Part shown: positions 1 through 6,511 of the stretch, piece by piece
Layout: each line of letters starts with the position of its first letter
Numbering within the stretch: the first letter of the stretch is position 1
Position numbers and translations under genes: made by a program
The notes under the pieces: generated by a model
What the model saw: the letters and a program-made list of their open reading frames with translations, nothing else
Database searches by the model: none
Told to the model about the DNA's origin: nothing
Source: an uncultured Bacteroidota bacterium
GTDB taxonomy: Bacteria; Bacteroidota; Bacteroidia; 2-12-FULL-35-15
Assembly: GCA_903881065.1 (NCBI GenBank)
Contig: CAIRRW010000392.1
Coordinates: forward strand, 1-8,964
Direction: 5' to 3'
DNA: 8,964 bases

Positions 1-369
1 CCAGCCATAAGCATTACTCCACAATTAAATTGTATTTACAGAAACAAAGAATCATATAAATTTTATCCTCAACTAGATTTGAATGCTTTTTGGGAATATG
101 GCAAAAGAAAAAACTACTTCTATATTGGGATAAGCAACGGGTTTGAATTATCTAAAACAAGAACTCTGGGTGAGCCGCAGCCGAATCATATTATTTTTAT
201 GCCTTTGGCGGGACACACTTTTACAACTAAAAAATGGAATTTTAATTTGGAAGCAAAAGTAATTGCTCCAAATTTATCAAATGAAAATATAATTGTTGAT
301 TATAAAACGCCTTTTAAAACCAAAGGTGCCTTCGGAATGTATTTTGGTGTAACCAGAAGATTTAAATAA
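1..369 (+). CDS. Probable outer-membrane beta-barrel protein, C-terminal part (5' end outside window)
   Basis: The frame is open from the first base to the TAA at 367-369, giving 122 residues of a longer protein, so the true start lies to the left; the TTG at 79 is not a convincing start. I do not recognise a named family. The visible part alternates short aromatic/hydrophobic stretches with polar turns (for example FYIGISNGFEL, the NFNLEAKVIA stretch, and a final AFGMYFGVTRRF strand). That is the pattern of transmembrane beta-strands, with an aromatic residue next to last as in the closing strand of many outer-membrane barrels. The next gene, a lipoprotein hydrolase, starts 9 bases downstream on the same strand, so the two are probably cotranscribed. 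The barrel assignment is inference from strand pattern. A secreted beta-rich protein is the main alternative. Confidence 0.55.
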   Translation, partial: PAISITPQLNCIYRNKESYKFYPQLDLNAFWEYGKRKNYFYIGISNGFELSKTRTLGEPQPNHIIFMPLAGHTFTTKKWNFNLEAKVIAPNLSNENIIVDYKTPFKTKGAFGMYFGVTRRFK

Positions 370-378
370 AATTTAGCA

Positions 379-1272
379 ATGAAAAAAACAACTATTTTAT
401 TATTATCTTTATGTACACTATCAAGCTGTTTTAACTTGGATAGTTTGCTATACAATCAGACTAAAACATCACAGTATATGCTGGATAATTATTCAGGAAA
501 AGTTGACTTCACGTTGGACTATTCCTACCATATACCAGATAGTTTAGTTCATGTTTTCACACTTCCTTCTCAATCCTCTGATGAATCATCGAGTACAGAG
601 ATTTATGCAATATATATTGGAAATATTTCTAGAATTTCTACCGATACTGTAATCATGTACTGCCATGGAAACAGGGATAATATGGATTTTTACTGGCAAC
701 GTGCCAAATTATTGGCAAATACAGGAAGTAAAAACAGATTCGGAGTATTAATGATTGATTATAGAAGCTATGGAATGTCGCAGGGGAAAGCAACTGAAGA
801 TGGACTATATGCAGATGTCGATGCAGGATTAAAGTGGTTATCTGATAAAGGACTAACAAATAACAGATTGGTCATGTATGGTTTCAGCTTAGGCACGGCA
901 CCAGCAACCAAACTAACTGCAGAACCTAAAAGTATGACTCCTTCAAAATTAATTTTGGAAGCTCCCTTTGCAAATGCAGAAACTTTAGAACAGGATGCAA
1001 CAGGAGTGGCAATGCCAGGGAGTTTTTTTTCTACCTTAAAAATAGATAATGCTGAAGAAATAAAAAATGTGCAGCAACCGTTTTTTTGGACACATGGCAT
1101 TGCCGATTCGTTTCTTCAGATAACAACAAACGGGCAGTTAGTGTTTGATAATTACCAAGGAACCTATAAAGAGGCGCATAAAATTCCGAATGCCGAACAT
1201 AGTACAATTGAAACAACATGGGGGTTTAGCAGTTATTCAAATGCTCTACTAACTTTTATTACTCAACATTAA
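379..1272 (+). CDS. Lipoprotein alpha/beta-hydrolase (Bem46/ABHD13-like serine hydrolase)
   Basis: This 297-residue protein is predicted to be a serine hydrolase; the substrate (ester or amide) is unknown. Residues 1-17 form a lipoprotein signal: MKK, a leucine-rich core, then lipobox L14-S-S-C17. Residues after the cysteine (FNLD) lack the acidic surface-export signal described in Bacteroidota, so periplasmic-side anchoring is the simpler inference. Catalytic features appear in the expected order: oxyanion-hole HGN at 96-98, the DYRSYG-S-G motif at 127-136 typical of Bem46/ABHD13 relatives, nucleophile elbow GFSLG with S170, acid D243 in HGIAD, and histidine H274 in NAEHS. The fold therefore looks complete. 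It starts 9 bases after the preceding barrel gene and is probably in the same operon. Hydrolase class is secure; physiological role cannot be read from the sequence. Confidence 0.88.
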   Translation: MKKTTILLLSLCTLSSCFNLDSLLYNQTKTSQYMLDNYSGKVDFTLDYSYHIPDSLVHVFTLPSQSSDESSSTEIYAIYIGNISRISTDTVIMYCHGNRDNMDFYWQRAKLLANTGSKNRFGVLMIDYRSYGMSQGKATEDGLYADVDAGLKWLSDKGLTNNRLVMYGFSLGTAPATKLTAEPKSMTPSKLILEAPFANAETLEQDATGVAMPGSFFSTLKIDNAEEIKNVQQPFFWTHGIADSFLQITTNGQLVFDNYQGTYKEAHKIPNAEHSTIETTWGFSSYSNALLTFITQH

Positions 1273-1561
1273 TTCTCTTATTTAAGAAGTATAAAATTTA
1301 ATATTGATAACACTAATAGGGTATTCTTTAAACTATTTGAGAAATAGAATAATTGTCGATAGAAACTTATTTAATGACAATGCAGTTTCCAGTGGGAACT
1401 TTATTTAACTTTCGTTTCCTAATTAGATATAGGAATTTAATTGTTACGTTTGGCTTAAGTCGCAGCGAAGGATGCACAATATTCGAATTGGATTTTATTT
1501 AAGACAATCTAACTATTCACCAATATTATTGACTACAGAATAAATAGAAACTAAAGGAACT
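1273..1561. other. Convergent intergenic region, no gene seen
   Basis: These 289 bases lie between the stops of two convergent genes. No reading frame of credible length or composition was found, and no tRNA or known RNA was recognised. It holds small inverted repeats: a 6-bp stem at 1333-1347, a stem with one wobble pair at 1384-1400, and a 6-bp stem at 1416-1435. One isolated match to the Bacteroidota -7 consensus (TACGTTTG, 1445-1452, + strand) has no gene after it. The most economical reading is transcription-termination sequence for the two flanking genes. Confidence 0.6.
1384..1411 (+). terminator. Weak candidate terminator after the lipoprotein hydrolase
   Basis: AGTTTCC at 1384-1390 can pair with GGGAACT at 1394-1400 (six Watson-Crick pairs and one G-T) around a 3-base loop. 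It is followed by a T-rich but interrupted tail, TTATTTAACTT. The distance of about 110 bases from the hydrolase stop and the imperfect tail keep this tentative. Confidence 0.3.
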
Positions 1562-1954
1562 CTATTTATTTGCTTCCCAAATTTGAATATAATTTCCTTC
1601 AGGATCAAATATTCTAGTGAAAATTCCTTTTTTATTAGATTTAATATCAGTAATAGTTATTCCTAGAGATTTTAAATGTTCGATCATCTTATTCAAATCA
1701 TTAACTTTATAGTTAATCATATAAGAATCCTGCTCGTCCTTTGTTCGATATTTGCTTTTAATAATAGCCCAAGCAAAAAGTGGTCTTTTAGCGTTTTCAT
1801 CATTTCTGTAATAGAAGGATGCAACGGAAGCTCCGCCAGCAGTAGCGATATTATAGTCGATACATAAATATTTTTTATACCACAATGCAAGCTCCTCTGG
1901 ATTTTCAGAATAAATAAATGCACCTCCAACGTGTTCGTCGTTACTATTTTTCAT
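1562..1954 (-). CDS. VOC superfamily (glyoxalase/bleomycin-resistance fold) protein
   Basis: I place the start at the ATG at 1954 (130 residues), not at the TTG 24 bases further upstream, because AAAGAGAATT precedes this ATG and the protein then begins where VOC domains usually begin. The sequence shows the paired beta-alpha-beta layout: an N-terminal HVGGAFIYSENPEELALWY segment (residues 8-26), a helix with NDLNKMIEHLKSLG (85-98), and the C-terminal signature FDPEGNYIQIWE (116-127), the usual DPxGNxIELxE end of the fold. H8 and E127 fit two of the metal-ligand positions of glyoxalases, but the strand YMINYKV (78-84) has no histidine where many VOC enzymes carry a third ligand. Enzyme activity is therefore uncertain; binding or resistance roles are possible. 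It diverges from porQ and ends in a convergent region. Confidence 0.85.
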   Translation of the reverse strand: MKNSNDEHVGGAFIYSENPEELALWYKKYLCIDYNIATAGGASVASFYYRNDENAKRPLFAWAIIKSKYRTKDEQDSYMINYKVNDLNKMIEHLKSLGITITDIKSNKKGIFTRIFDPEGNYIQIWEANK

Positions 1955-1979
1955 AATTCTCTTTAATTTGATGGTCAAG

Positions 1980-2010
1980 CAAAATTATACTTTTATTTAA
2001 CTTTTAGCAA
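1980..2010 (-). promoter_or_regulatory. Candidate Bacteroidota-type promoter for the VOC gene
   Basis: Read on the minus strand, TAATTTTG (1987 down to 1980) matches the -7 consensus TAnnTTTG exactly, and a TTG (2010 to 2008) lies 20 bases upstream, fitting the TTG/TTTG -33 element at its usual spacing. The -7 box ends 25 bases before the ATG at 1954. The motif match is seen directly; promoter function is inferred from the known consensus of the Bacteroidota primary sigma factor. Confidence 0.5.
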
Positions 2011-2025
2011 TAATATTAATAAATA

Positions 2026-2065
2026 TACGTTTCTTAGAAGGATTATTTTATTTACTTTGCAAGGA
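2026..2065 (+). promoter_or_regulatory. Candidate promoter and ribosome binding site for porQ
   Basis: Two near matches to the -7 consensus TAnnTTTG lie before porQ: TACGTTTC at 2026-2033 and TTACTTTG at 2052-2059, each with seven of eight positions when the two free bases are counted. AAGGA at 2061-2065 is an unusually good Shine-Dalgarno sequence for this phylum, 5 bases before the ATG at 2071. If the second box were used, the transcript would start almost on the AAGGA, so the first box fits better with use of that site. No clear -33 TTG was found for either. Confidence 0.3.
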
Positions 2066-2070
2066 TTAAT

Positions 2071-3132
2071 ATGAGAAGAACGGTTATTATTTATATAATG
2101 TTTTTAGTAAGCATTTCGGCTCTTGGTCAAACAGGGGGCTACGGCACTTACAAATTTCTCAATCTCCCCATTTCGGCCAGAGTAACAGCATTAGGTGGCA
2201 ACTTAATCTCCGTAAAGGATAATGACTTGAATGTTTCTCTTACGAATCCATCATTACTCACCGACTCCATGGATAATAATGTTGCACTAAGTTATATTAA
2301 CTATTTCGGAGGAATTAAATATGGATATGCTGCCTATGCAAAACATGTTAATAAAATTGGAAATTTCAGTGCAGGTGTTCATTATGTAGATTATGGGAAG
2401 TTTACCCGTGCCGATGAAATTGGCAATACAGATGGCTATTTTTATTCACAGGATATGAGTTTTAATGTAGCTTATGAACGTTCAATACTCGACTCGAATT
2501 TGACTGTAGGCGCTACTGTTAAAACAATCTACTCTCATCTTGATACATACTCGTCATGGGGGTCGGCAGTAGATATTGGAGCAACCTATGTTCGACCACA
2601 ATCCAACTTTGCTATTGCATATGTTATTAAAAATATGGGTGAACAATGGAAAGCTTATGATCCAGGAAATAAAGAAAAGCTTCCATTTGAAATGCAGATA
2701 GGTATTTCGAAGAAACCAAAACATGTTCCATTACGAATTTCAATTATATATGAAAATCTTCAACGATGGGATTTAACCTATGTTGACCCTGCAAACATTA
2801 CAGTAGATCCATTAACAGGAGTTACCATAACACAAAACAAGTATAAAGCTTTTGGCGATAAATTGATGCGGCATGTTGTGGTTGGAGGTGAATTTATTAT
2901 CACTAAAAATATTTTCCTTCGTTTTGGATACAACTATCGTGTTCGTCAGGAATTAAAAATAGCAGAAAAGAGAGGTGCTGATGGTTTCTCTTTTGGTTTC
3001 GGTTTCAGAGTGTACAAATTCCATTTAAGTTATGGCAGAGCGATGTATCATTTGGCTGGTTCTACTAATAACATTTCATTAAGCTTTGATATCAGTAGTT
3101 TTTATTCTAAACGATTTGTTTCTGCCAATTGA
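2071..3132 (+). CDS. porQ: Type IX secretion system protein PorQ
   Basis: This 353-residue protein resembles PorQ, an outer-membrane barrel of the type IX secretion system. From family knowledge, PorQ works with PorU, PorV and PorZ in the attachment complex that processes exported cargo and anchors it at the cell surface. The sequence has a signal peptide (MRRTVIIYIMFLVSISALG, cleavage likely before Q20), then the opening GGYGTYKFLNLPISARVTALGG (22-43) and NDLNVSLTNPSLL (51-63), characteristic of PorV/PorQ-type proteins. The rest is alternating strands to a C-terminal FHLSYGRAMYHLAG...ISLSFDIS. The length is normal for the family and no defect is visible. AAGGA lies 5 bases before the ATG. 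cmk follows after 5 bases, a linkage I recall from other Bacteroidota including Porphyromonas. The PorQ call rests on sequence features plus this neighbour; a related PorV-type paralogue is the only real alternative. Confidence 0.88.
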   Translation: MRRTVIIYIMFLVSISALGQTGGYGTYKFLNLPISARVTALGGNLISVKDNDLNVSLTNPSLLTDSMDNNVALSYINYFGGIKYGYAAYAKHVNKIGNFSAGVHYVDYGKFTRADEIGNTDGYFYSQDMSFNVAYERSILDSNLTVGATVKTIYSHLDTYSSWGSAVDIGATYVRPQSNFAIAYVIKNMGEQWKAYDPGNKEKLPFEMQIGISKKPKHVPLRISIIYENLQRWDLTYVDPANITVDPLTGVTITQNKYKAFGDKLMRHVVVGGEFIITKNIFLRFGYNYRVRQELKIAEKRGADGFSFGFGFRVYKFHLSYGRAMYHLAGSTNNISLSFDISSFYSKRFVSAN

Positions 3133-3137
3133 TTAAT

Positions 3138-3833
3138 ATGTCGAAAATTACTATTGCAATAGATGGTTATTCTTCCTGTGGAAAAAGCACTTTGGCAAAG
3201 GCTTTAGCAGCTCATCTCGGTTATGCTTATCTCGATTCAGGGTCAATGTACCGATGTGTTACACTTTATGCTTTAAGAAAAGGGTTAATTAAAGACGGCA
3301 GTTTTATTAAAGAAGAAATTATTAAAATATTACCTGAAATCAATCTTCGTTTTGAATTTAATCCCCATACAAAAGCTTCAGATACATTTTTAAATGAGGA
3401 GAATGTGGAGAAAGAAATACGGATGATGAATGTTTCGGATAACGTAAGTAAAATAAGTACAATTCACGAAGTGCGTGTCAAAATGGTGGCTTTGCAGCGT
3501 GAACTAGGAAAAAATAAAGGAATAGTTTCTGATGGTAGAGACATCGGTTCAAAAGTATTTCCTGATGCAGAACTTAAAATTTTTATGACTGCTGATACTG
3601 ATATTCGCACTCAACGCAGATATGATGAACTTTCCTCTAAAGGTCAGCATGTTTCATATAATGAGATAAAAGCTAATTTACTAAGCAGGGATTATGATGA
3701 TACTCACCGAAAAGAAAATCCATTGGTACAAGCTAAGGATGCTATCGTGTTAGATAATTCAGACCTTACCCGAGAGCAACAACTCGAATTTATATTACGG
3801 TTGATAAAAGATTTAACATTACCTGTTCAATAA
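3138..3833 (+). CDS. cmk: Cytidylate kinase, (d)CMP kinase
   Basis: Cmk phosphorylates CMP and dCMP to the diphosphates with ATP, in the cytoplasm, for RNA, DNA and phospholipid precursors. I start it at the ATG at 3138 (231 residues), which gives the standard Cmk N-terminus MSKITIAIDG; the in-frame TTG at 3129 would add three residues and overlap the porQ stop. Features in order: P-loop GYSSCGKST (10-18), DSGSMYR (33-39) of the nucleotide-binding region, SDGRDIGSKVFPDAELKIFMTA (131-152) with D132/R134/D135, arginine-rich RTQRRYDEL (157-165), and SRDYDDTHRKENPL (183-196) corresponding to the RDxxDRxR substrate/lid segment. The C-terminal LDNSDLT motif (205-211) is also typical. It follows porQ by 5 bases and is almost certainly cotranscribed with it. 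The length is normal and nothing is missing. Confidence 0.95.
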   Translation: MSKITIAIDGYSSCGKSTLAKALAAHLGYAYLDSGSMYRCVTLYALRKGLIKDGSFIKEEIIKILPEINLRFEFNPHTKASDTFLNEENVEKEIRMMNVSDNVSKISTIHEVRVKMVALQRELGKNKGIVSDGRDIGSKVFPDAELKIFMTADTDIRTQRRYDELSSKGQHVSYNEIKANLLSRDYDDTHRKENPLVQAKDAIVLDNSDLTREQQLEFILRLIKDLTLPVQ

Positions 3834-3852
3834 TTATCTTGTAAATATAAAT

Positions 3853-3882
3853 GGCAAATAGTAGAATGTTTGCCTAATTTTA
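3853..3882 (+). terminator. Weak candidate terminator after porQ-cmk
   Basis: GGCAAA at 3853-3858 is the reverse complement of TTTGCC at 3869-3874, giving a 6-bp stem with a 10-base loop, followed by the T-rich TAATTTTA. It sits 19 bases past the cmk stop, a sensible place for the end of the porQ-cmk transcript. The short stem, long loop and imperfect T-tract keep confidence low. Confidence 0.35.
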
Positions 3883-3904
3883 CTCCACATAAAAATAATA
3901 ATTG

Positions 3905-3924
3905 TCTTTATGAATGCATAAAGA
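3905..3924 (+). promoter_or_regulatory. Perfect 8-bp inverted repeat in the leader of the Mg-ATPase gene
   Basis: TCTTTATG (3905-3912) and CATAAAGA (3917-3924) are exact reverse complements around AATG, 28 bases before the ATPase ATG. A further G-T pair could extend the stem. It has no T-tract after it (ATTTCATTTATC follows), so it does not look like an intrinsic terminator. It could be a regulator-binding operator or a leader-RNA hairpin, and the sequence alone does not choose between them. Confidence 0.4.
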
Positions 3925-3952
3925 TTTCATTTATCTAAAATAATTTCATCTT

Positions 3953-6475
3953 ATGCCAATAACCTCACCTAATAATTTCTGGCAATATGATTCCAATTAT
4001 TGGTTTCAAAAACTAAACTGCTCTGATAAAGGGCTTATACAGGCAGCAGCTGATGACATTTTGAAACAATCAGGAAATGTAAGAAGAAGTAAATCTCGTT
4101 TTGAAAAGGATGTATTGCTTTTTATTGGGCAGTTTAAAAGCCCGCTGATGTTGCTATTGATAGGAGCGGTTATTTTATCAGCCTTTCTTGGTGATACATC
4201 TGATGTATTTATTATCCTATTTATTGTCCTATCTACAGGCTTTCTTAGTTTTTTTCAAGAGCGAAATGCAGGAAGAGTGGTTGAAAAACTGCAATCAATG
4301 ATTGCGCTAAAGACTACTGTTTTGAGAGACGGAAAAGAACAGGAAATTATCTCAACAAATATTGTAGCAGGCGATGTGCTTCTATTTAAAGCAGGTGACA
4401 TGATACCAGCCGACTGCCTTATAATTGAAGCCAATGAATTACATTAAAATGAAGCAAGTTTAACGGGAGAATCTTTTCCTGTAAGGAAAGAAGCAGGAAA
4501 ATTGGATGAACTTACAGAACTTGCAAAGAGAAAAAACTGCCTTTGGGAAGGCACTAACATTGTTAGTGGCAATGCAAAAGCGTTGGTAATAAACACTGGC
4601 ACTGACACTATCTTTGGAAATATTGCTCAAAGTGCTTCTATTACTGTGGAAACAACCTTTGAAAAAGGTATTAAAGATTTCGGTTTCTTCCTGATGAAAA
4701 TAACTTTAATACTTTCTGTTTTTATTCTGGTAGTCAATTTACTAAATCATAAAAAGGTTATTGACTCTGCCTTATTTGCCCTTGCTTTAGCAGTAGGAAT
4801 GGCTCCTGAATTGCTACCTGCAATAACAACCATTGCTATGAGTGCCGGTGCAAAACGAATGCTTGCAAAAAAAGTAATTGTAAAAAAACTGCCTTCCATT
4901 CAAAATTTAGGCGAGGTAAATTTATTATGTACCGACAAAACTGGTACCATTACTGAAGGAGCCATCAAAGTATCAGGATTAGTTACCGGCTTAGGGGAGG
5001 AAAATGTATTTGTAAAAGAGATAGCTTTCTGGAACGCTTCATTTGAAACTGGCTACAGCAACCCCATTGACGATGCGTTAAAGAGTTTAATAATAGATAC
5101 AAAGATACTTCCTGAGAAAATAGGAGAAGTGCCATATGATTTTATTCGCAAACGATTAAGCATTGCCATTGATACTAATACTGATAAATTATTAATTACA
5201 AAAGGAGCCTTCATTAATATTATAAGCATCTGTACTAAAATCAGATTTAATGATGGAAGCGTTGATAACATTGATGTACACCAATCAGAGATTCAAAATA
5301 ATTTTGAACAGTTTGGAATAAAAGGGTTGCGGGCAATTGGCATTTGTTATAAAAACATTACAGCATCATCTATTTCAAAAGAGGATGAATCAGAAATGAT
5401 TTTTGCAGGTTTCATTTTACTTCAGGACCCTATTAAAACTGGTATTATAGAAACAATCAGTGAACTTAAAAAATTACAAGTTGACCTTAAAATCATTACA
5501 GGTGATAACAAAAACGTAGCAAAATCAATTGCTTTAAGCATAGGTGTTGTTAACCCAGTTATAATGACCGGACAGGATTTAACTAATACCAGCCCTGAAG
5601 CATTGGCAAAGTTGGTGAACAACACACATATATTTGCAGAAGTAGAGCCACAACAAAAGGAAAGAATTATACAGGCATTAAGAAAATCATATACTGTAGC
5701 TTATATGGGAGACGGAATAAATGATGTATCAGCAATAAATGCTGCCGATGTAGGCATCTCCGTTTCCAATGCTGTAGACGTAGCACGCGAAGCTGCCGAC
5801 TTTGTATTGATGGAGAAAGATTTAATGGTATTGGTTGATGGTATTAAAGAGGGTAGAAAAACTTTTTCCAATACGTTAAAATATATATTTATCAATACCG
5901 GTTCCACTTTCGGGAATATGTTTAGTGTTGCTATTGCATCATTATTACTACCCTTTTTACCGATGCTTCCAAAACAAATTCTACTAACAAATTTCATAAC
6001 CGATTTCCCTTATTTAACTATTGCTTCTGATAATGTTGATCAGGAGCAATTAGACAGACCGGGCAGATGGGACCTGAAATTCATTAGAAATTATATGGTG
6101 ATATTCGGGATACACAGTTCAATTTTTGATGTTATCACCTTTTTGGTATTATTATATGTATTGAAAGTAAAAGAATCTGCTTTTCAAACCGGATGGTTTA
6201 TTGAATCAATACTAACCGAATTGTTTATTCTATTCATTATTAGAACACATAAAAACTTCTTTAAAAGTATGCCAGGTAAATATCTTTTTATATTAAGTAT
6301 TGTTGGTTTAATTTTGACACTAGGCCTCCCCTATCTTCCTTTCTTTTCAGAAAAAATAGGCTTAGTACCATTACCAGCTAAGAGTTTGGGAGCTATGTTA
6401 TTGATTGTTGCAGGTTATATTATCACTGCAGATTTATTAAAAGTATGGTTTTTTAAGAAGTATAGAAGTGCTTAA
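3953..6475 (+). pseudogene. P3B-type (MgtA-like) magnesium P-type ATPase, interrupted by an in-frame TAA
   Basis: Read through codon 165 this frame encodes an essentially full-length P3B P-type ATPase (about 840 residues; E. coli MgtA about 900), an inner-membrane pump for Mg2+ influx. Codon numbers count the stop. Two membrane segments (64-79, 84-102) precede the actuator domain, with TGES at 171-174. GMAPELLPAI (282-291) matches the TPEMLPMI segment of MgtA. Phosphorylated D328 lies in CTDKTGTIT, the hinge motif MGDGIND is at 585-591, and the C-terminal membrane region has MgtA-like SVAIASLLLPFLPMLP, DNVD and FQTGWF. The stop (4445-4447) splits it into 3953-4447 (164 residues) and a downstream open part with no in-frame ATG until well inside it; the TTG at 4502 lies after TGES, so neither piece alone could be a working pump. 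No other lesion is visible. A recent nonsense mutation, a sequence error or readthrough are all possible. Substrate Mg2+ is inferred from family resemblance. Confidence 0.85.
4445..4447 (+). other. In-frame TAA interrupting the P-type ATPase
   Basis: The codons around it read E-L-H-stop-N-E-A-S-L-T-G-E-S, with identical phase on both sides, so no net frameshift is present. Relatives usually have valine or isoleucine at this position. One substitution from a leucine codon TTA would create it. From a valine codon GTA it could arise as loss of G plus gain of one A in the adjoining A-run. The out-of-frame ATG at 4449 opens only a few codons before a TAA, so it cannot restart the protein. Confidence 0.9.
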
Positions 6476-6511
6476 TAAACGGTATGAGAGAAGAAGGAAT
6501 TAATGATTATT

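Noticed and set aside
768..1100. 110-codon open frame antisense to the hydrolase
   Set aside because: It lies wholly inside a gene with intact catalytic motifs and shows no protein-like features of its own.
1445..1452. TACGTTTG as a promoter for a small RNA in the convergent intergenic region
   Set aside because: A single 6-base match in AT-rich DNA, with no -33 element and no clear downstream structured product.
3129..3137. TTG at 3129 as the cmk start, overlapping porQ
   Set aside because: The ATG at 3138 gives the canonical Cmk N-terminus, and the extra three residues are not needed.
4445..4447. TAA read as a sense codon by genetic-code reassignment
   Set aside because: The left-edge barrel, hydrolase, cmk, ATPase, porin and SRPBCC genes all end at TAA at family-appropriate C-termini, so TAA is a working stop here.
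4502..6475. The downstream part of the ATPase as an independent functional gene starting at TTG 4502
   Set aside because: It would lack the first two membrane segments and the TGES loop, there is no promoter or convincing ribosome site, and the frame continues unbroken upstream to the TAA at 4445.
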